Shown here piece by piece: positions 24,460 through 34,130 of a stretch of DNA of 64,000 nucleotides. The DNA lies in NCBI GenBank assembly GCA_964623635.1, contig CAZUUA010000004.1, positions 1-64,000 of the forward strand, given 5' to 3'. The position numbers were made by a program, and so were the translations under genes. The DNA is from UMGS1696 sp964623635 (GTDB lineage: Bacteria > Bacillota > Clostridia > Oscillospirales > CAG-272). The notes beneath the pieces were generated by a model. It was not told where the DNA came from. It searched no databases and saw nothing but the letters and a program-made list of their open reading frames with translations. The first letter of the stretch is position 1; every line of letters starts with the position of its first letter.

Positions 24460-27159
24460 ATGAACCAATTGCAAAATCCGGCTGTGATCCCTGCTGCGCC
24501 GCCACAGGACATCTGCCTGGGTCTGACGGATGCACAGGTACAATCTTCCCGTGCCCAAAAAGGTGACAACCGGATCACACGACAGAAGCCGCCGGGATTT
24601 CTCACGCAGTTCTTCCGAAACCTGAACGATCCCATCATCCGCATCCTGATCGGCGCACTATTTATCAACATATTGTTTCTCTTTCCCGATGTGGACTGGT
24701 ACGAATGCGGCGGTATTGCACTGGCGGTACTGGTGTCAGCCACGGTGTCTACGATCTCTGAATACAGCAGTGGCAAGGCCTTTGTAAAGCTCTATGAGAC
24801 CTTGGCGGAGCGAACCTATACCGTCCGGCGAGGCGGCAAGGATACTGTTATTCCCATCGGGGACATCGTTTGTGGGGACATCGTGCAACTGCACCCGGGT
24901 GAGATCGTACCGGCCGACGGCGTACTGCGCACCGGAGAGCTGCGTATCGATGCCGCTTCCCTGACCGGCGAGAGCCTGCCGGTGGAGAAAATAGCCACAG
25001 CGGTGCCGGTCGATCCACAGACGGCGTTATCCTTGGAGGATCCGCACACGGTGTTTCGGGGCAGTGCTGTCTGCAGCGGCACAGGAGAAATGCAGGTGCT
25101 TGCCGTGGGAGACTATACGGTCTACGGACAGGTGGCGTCTCAGCTGCAAACCGAAGCACTGCCCAGTCCCCTAAAGGAACGATTGACCCATTTGGCACGC
25201 AGCATCAGCCGGATCGGGTATGTTTCTGCCTTCTTTGTGGCGCTGGTCCATCTGGTGCAGGTATTCTATCTGGATTCCGGCATGAATCTGTCCGTCATGT
25301 GGGCACGACTGCAGGATCTGTCCTTTGTCTGGTCGGAATGCCTATCTGCTGTCACCATGGCGATCTCCATATTGGTGGTGGCGGTACCGGAAGGACTGCC
25401 CATGATGATCACGGTGGTGTTGTCTGCCAATATGCGGAAGATGCTGAAAAACGGCGTACTGGTTCGAAAGCTGGTGGGGATCGAAACGGCCGGCAGCCTG
25501 AGTATGCTGTTCACCGACAAGACCGGCACGCTGACCACCGGTAAGCTCACCGTTGCCTCCGTTCACACAGGTGACGGCACCTTTGCCACCTGGAATGGGC
25601 TGCCGGAAACATACCAACAGGTTTTTGCGCAAGGTACCATGGTGTGTCATGGCAGCAGCAATCCCACAGAGCTTGCCATGGAACGGTTTTTGCCCAAACG
25701 AAAGCCGACTGTCCCTGTTTTGGGACAGATCCCCTTTGACTCCCAGCGGAAATACAGCGCCGGGTATACCCAGGAAAGTGGCTATATACAAGGTGCTGCG
25801 GAGCTGCTGTTGCCCCATTGTCACACCTGGCTGGATGCTGCCGGAAAAGTACGGACGATGGATACGACTTTGCTGCAAACCCTGCAGGCTGCCATGCGGG
25901 ATGCCGCAGACCGGTGTGGTCGGGTACTGCTTTTGGGACGATTTTCCGGAGCCGATTTTGGCAGGCTGAAAGATAATGGGCTCACTTCCCTTTCGCTGAC
26001 CTTTGTGGCACTCTGGGTGCTGGAGGATGAGATCCGTTCCCACATCGAAGAAGCGGTGACATCGTGTCAGTCTGCCGGGATCCAGGTGGTGATGCTGACC
26101 GGGGACAACGAATGGACAGCGGCCGCCATTGGTCTGCGCACCGGGATCCTTTCGCCGGGCTGGAAGCTCTATGATCCGGCGCTCACCGTGTCCTATGGCG
26201 ACCAATTGGTGCTGCGTGGGCAGGAGCTGTCTCGGCTAACGGAGGAGCAGCTATCCGCCATTCTACCCCACATCCGAATCATCTCCCGTGTCACGCCCAC
26301 AGACAAAAGCCGCCTTGTACGAGCCGCTAAGCAGGTCGGTCACGTGGTGGGTATGACCGGAGACGGGGTCAACGATGCACCGGCACTGCAGGCGGCGGAC
26401 GTGGGCTTTGCCATGGGCAGTGGTACCGATGTGGCTCGAGAAGCTGGGGACATTGTGATCACGGACGACAACTTTGTCTCTATTGGAAAGGCTGTCCTCT
26501 TTGGCCGCACGATATTCCAGAGCATTCGCAAGTTCATCGTATTCCAGCTGATCATGAATCTTTCAGCGGTCGGTGTATCGCTGCTGGGACCGCTTTTAGG
26601 CTTTGCGCATCCGGTGACGGTGATCCAGATGCTTTGGGTCAACATCATCATGGATACACTGGGTTCTCTTGCCTTTGCCGGAGAAGCACCGCTGCCGGAA
26701 TATATGCGTGCTTCGCCCATCAGCCGAAACGAGCCGATCCTAACCGGGGACATGGTGCGACAGATCCTGCTTTCGGCTGGCTACAACATAGCGCTGTGCA
26801 TCGGTTTTCTTACGTCTTCCTTGGCTTGGTACCGGCTGGGACATGGGGATATGGATATTTTTCTCACGGTATTCTTTGCGCTGTTTGTGTTCTGCGGCGT
26901 ACATTTTGCCTTTACCGTTCGGACGCCACGGATCCGTCTGACGGCTGGGTTAAGGCAGAACCGGGCGTTTCTTGTGATCATGCCGGCAGTGGCCTGTGTC
27001 CAGCTGTTGATCGTCTATTTCGGCGGCAGTATATTTCGCACAGTACCACTTTCCGGAGAAACGCTGCTGTGGTGTTGGCTGCTGTCGTGGACGGTGCTGC
27101 CCATGGATGCGCTACGAAAATGGGCAGAGCAAAAGCGGTCTTTGGCACAGAAACGCTGA
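24460..27159 (+). CDS. Calcium-transporting P-type ATPase, PMCA/SERCA-like
   Basis: An 899-residue type IIB-like pump that moves Ca2+ out of the cytoplasm at the cost of ATP. In order: actuator domain with the TGES loop (AASLTGESLPVEK), membrane helix 4 with the ion-binding VVAVPEGLPM, phosphorylation site DKTGTLTTGK (Asp353), hinge region TGDGVNDAPAL, and helix 6 with LWVNIIMDTLGSLAF. About ten membrane segments are visible. I use ATG 24460 behind AAAGGA rather than 24442. It is alone between terminator-like structures. Confidence 0.94.
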   Translation: MNQLQNPAVIPAAPPQDICLGLTDAQVQSSRAQKGDNRITRQKPPGFLTQFFRNLNDPIIRILIGALFINILFLFPDVDWYECGGIALAVLVSATVSTISEYSSGKAFVKLYETLAERTYTVRRGGKDTVIPIGDIVCGDIVQLHPGEIVPADGVLRTGELRIDAASLTGESLPVEKIATAVPVDPQTALSLEDPHTVFRGSAVCSGTGEMQVLAVGDYTVYGQVASQLQTEALPSPLKERLTHLARSISRIGYVSAFFVALVHLVQVFYLDSGMNLSVMWARLQDLSFVWSECLSAVTMAISILVVAVPEGLPMMITVVLSANMRKMLKNGVLVRKLVGIETAGSLSMLFTDKTGTLTTGKLTVASVHTGDGTFATWNGLPETYQQVFAQGTMVCHGSSNPTELAMERFLPKRKPTVPVLGQIPFDSQRKYSAGYTQESGYIQGAAELLLPHCHTWLDAAGKVRTMDTTLLQTLQAAMRDAADRCGRVLLLGRFSGADFGRLKDNGLTSLSLTFVALWVLEDEIRSHIEEAVTSCQSAGIQVVMLTGDNEWTAAAIGLRTGILSPGWKLYDPALTVSYGDQLVLRGQELSRLTEEQLSAILPHIRIISRVTPTDKSRLVRAAKQVGHVVGMTGDGVNDAPALQAADVGFAMGSGTDVAREAGDIVITDDNFVSIGKAVLFGRTIFQSIRKFIVFQLIMNLSAVGVSLLGPLLGFAHPVTVIQMLWVNIIMDTLGSLAFAGEAPLPEYMRASPISRNEPILTGDMVRQILLSAGYNIALCIGFLTSSLAWYRLGHGDMDIFLTVFFALFVFCGVHFAFTVRTPRIRLTAGLRQNRAFLVIMPAVACVQLLIVYFGGSIFRTVPLSGETLLWCWLLSWTVLPMDALRKWAEQKRSLAQKR

Positions 27160-27167
27160 TCGGGTAC

Positions 27168-27212
27168 AGAAAAAGCACCAGACTTTTTGGAAATAAGTCC
27201 GGTGCTTTTTTG
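27168..27212. terminator. Bidirectional terminator between the ATPase and the SIS gene
   Basis: AAAAGCACCAGACTT (27171-27185) pairs with AAGTCCGGTGCTTTT (27195-27209), with one mismatch, and runs into T6 on the plus strand and T-runs on the minus strand. It ends the pump gene and the seven-gene rhamnose run. Confidence 0.9.
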
Positions 27213-27224
27213 TATTGGCAGAAA

Positions 27225-28268
27225 TTACTTGGTGATGGTGATCTTGTTGATGGTGCCAGCCTTGTCGGGGTCGATGCCACGGATGATGGTCATCTTGCAG
27301 GCCAGCATCTGGAATACCAGCACGTTCACGAAAGGAGAGGTCAGCTCGCTGCCGGTGCAAGGTACGACGATACCATGGGTGCCGGGCAGAATCTGGGATT
27401 CGTCATTGGTCACGACCAGCACGTCTGCTTCTTCCTTCAGCAGCTTTTCGATGATGTCACGGGAGTCGCCGTCGGTAGCACCCTTGGGAGACAGCACGCA
27501 GACCAGGTCACCCTTCTTCACCTGGGCAATAGGACCATGGTGGAAGTCGGAGGTGGGATAGCCCTTCATCTTCAGCTTGTTGGTCTCCAGCATCTTCAAA
27601 GCGCCTTCCAATGCGATGGGATAGGAGATACCACGACCCAGGATGATAGCACCGGGGATGTTCTGGTACTTTTCAGCCAGTGCTTCGATGGCAGGAACGG
27701 TTTCGTCCATGAACTTGCCCACAGCGGCAGGCACGTTTTCCATCAGGTTCTTCAGGAAGCATTCGTTGTCGGCGAACTTGGCAGCAAGACCGGCCAGCAG
27801 CATCATCTGGGTGGTGAAGGTCTTGGTGGCGGCGATGCTTGCCTCAAAACCGCAGTCGCAGAACAGGTGGTACTTGGCGGTCTTTGCCATGGGAGATTCG
27901 GTATTGTTGGTCACAGCTACGGTGATGGCGCCGTCGTCGTTGGCAGATTCCAGCACAGCCAGCACGTCTTCTGCCTTACCGGACTGAGACACACCAACGA
28001 CCAGCATACCCTTCAGGTTGACCTTGGCACCGTACTTGGTGAACACAGAGGGTGTACCCAGGGTGCAAGGGATACCGGCCAGAATGGCGAACAGGTACTG
28101 TGCATATACGCAAGCGTGGTCAGAGGTACCTCTGGCAGCGAAGTAAATGCTGGACACACCGGCGTCCTTGGCTTCCTTTACAATGGCATCGATGGTGCTC
28201 ATGTTGGCGGGCAGCACATGGGCCAGGGCGGCAGGCTGTTCCCGGATCTCTTTTTCCAGATTGATCAT
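27225..28268 (-). CDS. SIS-domain sugar isomerase/deaminase-like protein
   Basis: A 347-residue protein with two SIS domains, as in the isomerase half of GlmS, without the glutaminase domain. Blocks: IYFAARGTSDHACVYAQYL and VVGVSQSGKAEDVLAVLESA (phosphosugar-binding Ser/Thr loop), then ILGRGISYPIALEGALKM and MKGYPTSDFHHGP. The class includes AgaS and FrlB, which act on amino-sugar or glycated phosphates. It is last in the rhamnose run, so it may process an amino sugar from the same glycan. The substrate is not readable from the sequence. Confidence 0.88.
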   Translation of the reverse strand: MINLEKEIREQPAALAHVLPANMSTIDAIVKEAKDAGVSSIYFAARGTSDHACVYAQYLFAILAGIPCTLGTPSVFTKYGAKVNLKGMLVVGVSQSGKAEDVLAVLESANDDGAITVAVTNNTESPMAKTAKYHLFCDCGFEASIAATKTFTTQMMLLAGLAAKFADNECFLKNLMENVPAAVGKFMDETVPAIEALAEKYQNIPGAIILGRGISYPIALEGALKMLETNKLKMKGYPTSDFHHGPIAQVKKGDLVCVLSPKGATDGDSRDIIEKLLKEEADVLVVTNDESQILPGTHGIVVPCTGSELTSPFVNVLVFQMLACKMTIIRGIDPDKAGTINKITITK

Positions 28269-28289
28269 ATCTATTGTCTCCTTATAATT

Positions 28290-29249
28290 TTATATCAGTT
28301 GTAATGTTTTCAGTATGAATATCCCGACGAAGATGGTGAAGATACACAGCAGCGTGGTCAAAAGCAAAATCTGTGCCGCCAGCTCTCCATCGTTGTGCAT
28401 TTTCTTTGCCATGATGTAGCTGGACACGGCGGTAGGTGCGCCGAACAGGATCAGCACCACGCCCAGTGCCACGTTCCGGAACCCCAGCAGTGCGGCGATG
28501 GTCACCATGATACATGGCAGAAGCACCGTCTTGCCCAAAGAGGCACCGATGGCATAGCCCACTCGTCCCTTCAGGTTGGCAGGCTTGAAGTTGGCACCCA
28601 GGCTCATGAGCGCCAGCGGTGTACACAGGTCACTCATGTAGTTCAAGCTCTTGTTCACGATCACCGGCAGTTCCCAGTTCAGGAACAGAAACGGCAGACC
28701 CAGCACGACACCAATGATCAATGGATTGGTCACGATGTTTTTCAGTATCCCCAGAATGCGCTTTTTATCCAGCTTGGTGTTCTCGTCGTCGGAAAACAGC
28801 GTCAGGATCACCACGGAATAGGCATTGAACATGAGGATCACAAAGGGCATGACGATGGCAATGGTCTGGGCGCCGATAGAACCAAACATATTCTCGGCCA
28901 GGGGAACACCCAGAATCGCAAAGTTGGAGCGGCACATACCCTGGGTCACGGCGCCACGCTTGCTTTTGTCTCGAATGCAGAACCGGGCAAACAGGCTGAC
29001 CAGCAGAAACGATGCCGTCACCGTGACCACGCAGAACCAGATCAGCCGCATATCGCCGATCACGTCCATGGAAGAGCCGGCTACGTCTAAAAACAGCATG
29101 ACCGGCAGTGCGATCTTGAACACGACTCGTTCCGACACGTCACAGAATTCGTCTGTGATAAACTGGAAACGGCGCAGCAGATAGCCTAAGATCACCAAGA
29201 TAAATATAGGGAAAACGGCGTTGATGCTGTAGAGCAGATTGGTTAGCAT
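28290..29249 (-). CDS. AEC family transporter
   Basis: A 319-residue protein with about ten membrane segments of the auxin efflux carrier family: GYLLRRFQFITDEFCDVSE near the start, the central charged loop FSDDENTKLDKKR, and a second half with GASLGKTVLLPCIM. Bacterial members export or import small organic acids. It starts 12 bases after the amidase gene. Confidence 0.88.
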   Translation of the reverse strand: MLTNLLYSINAVFPIFILVILGYLLRRFQFITDEFCDVSERVVFKIALPVMLFLDVAGSSMDVIGDMRLIWFCVVTVTASFLLVSLFARFCIRDKSKRGAVTQGMCRSNFAILGVPLAENMFGSIGAQTIAIVMPFVILMFNAYSVVILTLFSDDENTKLDKKRILGILKNIVTNPLIIGVVLGLPFLFLNWELPVIVNKSLNYMSDLCTPLALMSLGANFKPANLKGRVGYAIGASLGKTVLLPCIMVTIAALLGFRNVALGVVLILFGAPTAVSSYIMAKKMHNDGELAAQILLLTTLLCIFTIFVGIFILKTLQLI

Positions 29250-29261
29250 AATACTGCCTCG

Positions 29262-30020
29262 TCATTGATATAGTGAGAAATATCCATCGATCCCAGCGGC
29301 CACACCGGCGATAAACTTTTCCTGCCATGCGACATCCTGGATGTTTTCGGCATCTGTCTCGTTGGAGATGAAGCCGATCTCGATCAGGGACGACGGCATG
29401 GTGGTCTCTCGCAGCACCAGATATGACTGGTTGTCGTGGACGCTTGGCACCTTGTCCGTCGGAAATTCCTTTGCCAGATACGCACTGATGGAGTTTGCCA
29501 CGGCATCGGAATAGGTGGCGGTCTTCACAGCGGAATCGTAGTAATACACCCGGATACCGCCGACGGAGCTGTCCTCATCGAAGGTGTCACAGTGCAGAGA
29601 GACGAAATAATCTATGTCCAATGTATTGACATAGGCGGCTCGTTCATCCACACTGAAAATATTGTTATCGTTAAAATTGTATTCTTGCGGAAAGCTTTTG
29701 CCATCGTGGGTCAACATCACTGTGTAGCCCAGCTCCCGGAGCGCCTCTGCCAATGCGTTGGCGTAGGTCAGCGTCATGTCCTTTTCTTCCTTGCCATCGG
29801 TCAGATATGCACTGGAGCAGCCCACATCGTCAAAGCCGTGTCCCGGATCGATGCATATGGTGAGGCCAGTATCCTCGACCGGTGCAGCTTGTGTGGGACG
29901 ACCAACGCCCAAGGATGGATAGCCCGGTTCCGCTTGGCCGGTTTCCGCACCGCTATGCCCCGGTGAACAGGACACCAGCATTCCGGCAAGCAGCATGGAG
30001 ATGAGCAGCGTTTTTTTCAT
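29262..30020 (-). CDS. N-acetylmuramoyl-L-alanine amidase lipoprotein
   Basis: A 252-residue Amidase_3 enzyme that cuts the bond between muramic acid and the stem peptide. The signal peptide ends in a lipobox, LLAGMLVSC, with Cys18. Zinc ligands fit CIDPGHG (His61), the Glu of KEEKDMTLTYANAL, and SLHCDTF; the catalytic Glu is in SSLIEIGFISNETDAEN. The ribosome site is 14 bases from the ATG, which is far. It lies between the CapA-like and AEC genes. Confidence 0.92.
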   Translation of the reverse strand: MKKTLLISMLLAGMLVSCSPGHSGAETGQAEPGYPSLGVGRPTQAAPVEDTGLTICIDPGHGFDDVGCSSAYLTDGKEEKDMTLTYANALAEALRELGYTVMLTHDGKSFPQEYNFNDNNIFSVDERAAYVNTLDIDYFVSLHCDTFDEDSSVGGIRVYYYDSAVKTATYSDAVANSISAYLAKEFPTDKVPSVHDNQSYLVLRETTMPSSLIEIGFISNETDAENIQDVAWQEKFIAGVAAGIDGYFSLYQ

Positions 30021-30040
30021 GGGTCTCTATGCTGCTCCTG

Positions 30041-31303
30041 TCAAGATCGGGTGTTGGGCAGGAATGCGGCAGGGATGGTCCCATTCACGACCGACTGCAG
30101 CGCATCTACGGTGATCGCAGCACCATGGAGAGCGGCCGTATCACCGGTATACTTGGCAAGCTCTGTGATCTGGTAACCGGCACCCTCGGCGGTATAATGC
30201 TTGACCACCGGCAGGATCTGCACGTTTTCCAGCGCAGCGTATCCGGCTTCGTCCACCACGATATTCAAGGTCAGTATCCCACCAAGGCTCGTTGCAGCGT
30301 CGGTGCCGGTGGACAGCAGATTGCCCAGGGAATAGGCCACCAGGGTCTGTGTACCATCCTCAGCGGTGAGCCACTCGGCGCTCTGCAGGCCACGACCGTC
30401 GTTGCCTATGATGATGTCTGCACCTGCTTCAGCCAAAAGCTGGCAGGCAGAGCGCTGTTCGTCACGGACGGTGCTATCGGTACCTTCGTCCCAGGTCACG
30501 GACACAACCACCACATCCGACACCAGATCGGCGTAGGTCACGATGGAGGACACGTCAGCGGCATCGGTCAGGTCGTGCAGCACAAGGGCATCGGCAGCAT
30601 CGGCACTTTCCGTGAACGACACATAGGCCACCCGGACACCGTCCGTTTCCAGCACACGCACGTCTCCGGCATCGATGTCGTCCTTATAGGCACCGATCTC
30701 CAGCACGTCGGCGGTACGAACGCTGTCCACAGTAGCACGCAGACCGGCCTCACCCAGTGCCATTCGTTCGGTCCCTGCCACATTGACCACATCAAAGCCC
30801 AGGTCTGCCAGTGCGGTGAACGACGCTTCCGGCATACATTCCGTTGCATCTCCCACAGGCTCCTGCAGGGTCACTAGAGACATATCGGCGTTCTGGATCA
30901 CCGGGAAGATGTTGGCGTACATGGTCAGGAAGCTGTAGTCCTTTCCTTCGGCAGCACGAGCAGCAGCGTCGGCACAGATAGCACTGTCCACCAGCACACC
31001 ACCGGCAGCCGCCAAGGAAATATGCACAAGGGGTTCTTCTTCGATCTCCGGTTCGATTTCTGTTTCGGTATCCGTATTTTCCTCGTTTTCGATCACGCTA
31101 TAGCGTTCGGCCTGCTGCAGGGTAGGTGCAGTGGTCTCCACACGGGACAGGACCTCACTGGTCGCATCCCGCATTTCCACCAGTCCGCAGGAGGTCACCG
31201 AAAACGCCAACAGACTGGAGACACAAAATAGTGCCGCCAGTCTCTTGGATTCCGGGAAAATCGGAGAAAAATTACTTTCTGATTTCCAGGATCTTCTTTT
31301 CAT
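30041..31303 (-). CDS. CapA-like lipoprotein lacking metal-binding residues
   Basis: A 420-residue lipoprotein (LLAFSVTSC, Cys39) with an acidic linker at about residues 70-90 and the fold of the CapA/PgsA family linked to poly-gamma-glutamate capsule. The family's metallophosphatase-like motifs are changed: GGVLVDSA in place of GDxM, VAGTERMALGEAG in place of NNHxxDxG, and IIGNDGRGLQSAEW in place of IGHHPHVLQ. It is therefore probably a non-catalytic relative. Its start overlaps the end of rhaA by 32 bases, so it is translated from the same message. Confidence 0.78.
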   Translation of the reverse strand: MKRRSWKSESNFSPIFPESKRLAALFCVSSLLAFSVTSCGLVEMRDATSEVLSRVETTAPTLQQAERYSVIENEENTDTETEIEPEIEEEPLVHISLAAAGGVLVDSAICADAAARAAEGKDYSFLTMYANIFPVIQNADMSLVTLQEPVGDATECMPEASFTALADLGFDVVNVAGTERMALGEAGLRATVDSVRTADVLEIGAYKDDIDAGDVRVLETDGVRVAYVSFTESADAADALVLHDLTDAADVSSIVTYADLVSDVVVVSVTWDEGTDSTVRDEQRSACQLLAEAGADIIIGNDGRGLQSAEWLTAEDGTQTLVAYSLGNLLSTGTDAATSLGGILTLNIVVDEAGYAALENVQILPVVKHYTAEGAGYQITELAKYTGDTAALHGAAITVDALQSVVNGTIPAAFLPNTRS

Positions 31304-32528
31304 AATTCTTCACATCTGCAACCCAGCTGTCGCGAGTGGGAACGCCCTGCTTTTCGCAATAGTAATCCCAAACGGCAGCAAAGGGGTAGGTCTTGATCTC
31401 TTCCAGATAGGCCAGACGAGAGGTGTAGTCCCCTTCTGCTTCGAACTTCTGCAGCATGGAAACAGGTTCCAGAGCAGCCAACAGCAGTGCCTTCTGCATA
31501 CTTCTGGAGCCAATAGCCCAGGCAGCAATCCGGTTGATGGAGGCATCGAAGAAGTCCAGACCGATGTTCACTCTGTTTTCGTAGCCGCCGCGAACGATCT
31601 CGTTGGCGATGGTCTTCAGCTCGTCATCGAAGATCACTACGTGGTCGGAGTCCCAACGAACAGGACGAGACACGTGCAGCATAACTTCCTTCATGTAGGT
31701 CAGAACGGCGCTGAGCTTGTCGGAAACCACTTCGGTGGGATGGAAGTGACCGGTGTCCAGGGTGACCATCTTGCCGTGCTTCATAGCGCAGCCCATGTAG
31801 AATTCGTTGGAGCCGATGGTGCAGCTTTCAGCGCCGATACCGAATACCTTGGATTCTACAGCGTCGCCCATGCAGCTGTCGTCCAGCTTTTCAGCAAAGA
31901 TCTTGTCATAGGAGTCAGCCAGGTATGCTCTGGACTGGGCACGGTTCACGGGGATATCCTTGAATCCATCGGGTACCCAGTGGTTGATGATGGCACGCTT
32001 GCCGGTTTCCTTGCCGAAATATTCGGCGATGCGACGGGAACGGATGCAGTGCTCAACCCAGTAAGCACGAATCGCAGGGTCGTTGTTGGCCAGGGTCATG
32101 CCGTCAGCTGCCATGGGATGAGAGAAGCAGGTGGGGTTGTAGTCCAGACCCAGATCTCTTTCCTTTGCCCACTGTACCCAAGAGGTAAAGTGTTCGATGT
32201 CGATCTCATTTCTTTCGACCTTCTTGCCGCCGTTGTCCAGGTAGATAGCGTGCAGAGACAGCTTCTTCTGACCGGGGATCAGGCTGGATGCGAAATCGAA
32301 GTCGGCACGCAGTTCGTCGATGTTGCGTGCACGTCCGGGATAGTTACCGGTGGTCTGGATACCGCCGCTGAGCTCTCCGTCGGGATTCTCAAAGCCTCTT
32401 ACGTCGTCACCCTGCCAGCAGTGGATGGAAACAGGGGTAGCGGCTACCTTAGCGATAGCGGCATCGGTATCTACGCCCAGTGCGGCGTACTGTTCCTTTG
32501 CAAATGCGTACATTTTTTCAATGCTCAT
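31272..32528 (-). CDS. rhaA: L-rhamnose isomerase
   Basis: RhaA converts L-rhamnose to L-rhamnulose with Mn2+. The 418-residue TIM barrel matches the family from MSIEKMYAFAKEQYAALGVD through PVSIHCWQGDDVRGFE to the metal-site strand MVTLDTGHFHPTEVV and WDSDHVVIFDDEL. GGAGAA precedes the ATG. It follows rhaB and feeds it; the CapA-like gene overlaps its end. Confidence 0.97.
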   Translation of the reverse strand: MSIEKMYAFAKEQYAALGVDTDAAIAKVAATPVSIHCWQGDDVRGFENPDGELSGGIQTTGNYPGRARNIDELRADFDFASSLIPGQKKLSLHAIYLDNGGKKVERNEIDIEHFTSWVQWAKERDLGLDYNPTCFSHPMAADGMTLANNDPAIRAYWVEHCIRSRRIAEYFGKETGKRAIINHWVPDGFKDIPVNRAQSRAYLADSYDKIFAEKLDDSCMGDAVESKVFGIGAESCTIGSNEFYMGCAMKHGKMVTLDTGHFHPTEVVSDKLSAVLTYMKEVMLHVSRPVRWDSDHVVIFDDELKTIANEIVRGGYENRVNIGLDFFDASINRIAAWAIGSRSMQKALLLAALEPVSMLQKFEAEGDYTSRLAYLEEIKTYPFAAVWDYYCEKQGVPTRDSWVADVKNYEKKILEIRK

Positions 32529-32618
32529 GTTTGTTTTCTCCGTTTCGTTGATATTTTTATGTAGATCGATTGTCAGCGTATGGGTTTGGAGTGCTGGTGT
32601 TACTCACCGATGAGCCAC

Positions 32619-34094
32619 TTATTCTCCGATAAGTGCACAGAATCTGCCGTAAGCGTCGTCCCAAGCAGCGGCCATTTCGGTGTTCGGCTTGTATTCCTTG
32701 ATATCGAAGGAATTGCGGATCACGCGACGGGCTTCCCACATATCGGCGAATTCACCGGCGGCGATGCCCTGCATAGCGATGTTACCCAGAGAGGTTGCTT
32801 CCACGGGGCCGGCGTTGACCAGTCTGTGGGATGCGTCTGCGGCGAACTGAGACAGCATTTCTTCCTTGATGCCGCCGCCAACGATGTTGATCACGGGGTA
32901 CTTCCGACCGGTGATCAGCTCTAACTTTTCTGCCGTCCAACGATACCGCAGTGCCAGGCTTTCGAAGATGCAGCGAACGATCTCGCCAACGGTCTCCGGC
33001 ACGTACTGACCGGTTTCCTTGCAGTACTCCCGGATACGCTTAGGCATATTGCCGGCGGTAGCAAAGCGCTGGTCGTCGGGGTTGATCAGGCACTGCAGAG
33101 GCTTGGAGGCCAGCGCCTGCTCGGACAGCTCGTCGAAGGTGTACTTGGTGCCTTCTCTTGCCCACTGTCTGCGAGATTCCTGCTCGATCCACAGACCCAT
33201 GATGTTCTTCAGGATCCGGATGGTACCGAACACGCCGCCTTCGTTGGTGAAGTCATACTTCAGGGTCTGGTCGTTGATAACGGGGGTCTTGGATTCGATA
33301 CCCATCAGGGACCATGTACCGCTGGAGATGTACAGGAAGTCTTCGTCCAGAGCGGGTACAGACAGCACGGCAGAAGCGGTGTCATGGGATGCGACCTTCA
33401 CGACCTTGGCAGTGGAGTTGCCCATTTCTTCTTCCAGGCGCAGCGTTCCCAGCTCGGCGCCGGGCTGTACGATGTCGCAGAACACGTCACGACGGATGCC
33501 GAACTTGGACAGCAGACCATCGGCATAGTCTCTCTTGGCAGCGTCCAAAAGGGCACCGGTGGAGGCGATGGTATATTCGGTGGCCTTATTGCCGGTCAGG
33601 AAGTAGCCCAGCAGGTCAGGCACGAACAGCATTTTGTCGGCGTTTTCCAGCAACCACGGACGGTCACGCAGGTCGGCGGCCATCTGGTACAGGGTGTTGA
33701 AGTTCATGTTCTGGATCCCGGTCACGCCATAGATCTCTTCCCAGGAAGCGAACTTGTTCCACACATAGTCAGTGATGCCAACGGTTCTGGTATCTCTGTA
33801 GTTGAAGGGATTGGACAGCAGTGCACCGGTCTTATCCAGGTAGCCGTAGTCCACACCCCAGGTATCGATACCCAAGGTATCCACGCCGCCGGCCTGTGTA
33901 GCCTTCAGAATGGCGGTCTTGATCTCGAACAGCAAACGGATGGTATCCCAGTAGAAGCCGGTGGGAGTCATGACCGGGTCGTTGGAAAACCGATGGATCT
34001 CTTCCAGGGTGATCTTCTTGCCGTCGTAACCACCGACGATCCCACGTCCGCTGGATGCGCCCAGGTCAATGGCGAGCATTTTCTTCATAGACAT
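32619..34094 (-). CDS. rhaB: Rhamnulokinase
   Basis: RhaB phosphorylates L-rhamnulose. The 491-residue FGGY kinase opens with MLAIDLGASSGRGIVGGYDG, has the catalytic Asp region LGIDTWGVDYGYLD, the ATP-site YISSGTWSLMGIE and the C-terminal INIVGGGIKEEMLSQFAADA. ATG 34094 has AAAGGA 10 bases upstream. No rhaD aldolase follows in the window, so the last step must be encoded elsewhere. Confidence 0.97.
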   Translation of the reverse strand: MSMKKMLAIDLGASSGRGIVGGYDGKKITLEEIHRFSNDPVMTPTGFYWDTIRLLFEIKTAILKATQAGGVDTLGIDTWGVDYGYLDKTGALLSNPFNYRDTRTVGITDYVWNKFASWEEIYGVTGIQNMNFNTLYQMAADLRDRPWLLENADKMLFVPDLLGYFLTGNKATEYTIASTGALLDAAKRDYADGLLSKFGIRRDVFCDIVQPGAELGTLRLEEEMGNSTAKVVKVASHDTASAVLSVPALDEDFLYISSGTWSLMGIESKTPVINDQTLKYDFTNEGGVFGTIRILKNIMGLWIEQESRRQWAREGTKYTFDELSEQALASKPLQCLINPDDQRFATAGNMPKRIREYCKETGQYVPETVGEIVRCIFESLALRYRWTAEKLELITGRKYPVINIVGGGIKEEMLSQFAADASHRLVNAGPVEATSLGNIAMQGIAAGEFADMWEARRVIRNSFDIKEYKPNTEMAAAWDDAYGRFCALIGE

Positions 34095-34130
34095 GATAGG
34101 CTAATTCCTTTCGCTTGGTAAAAATTGAAT

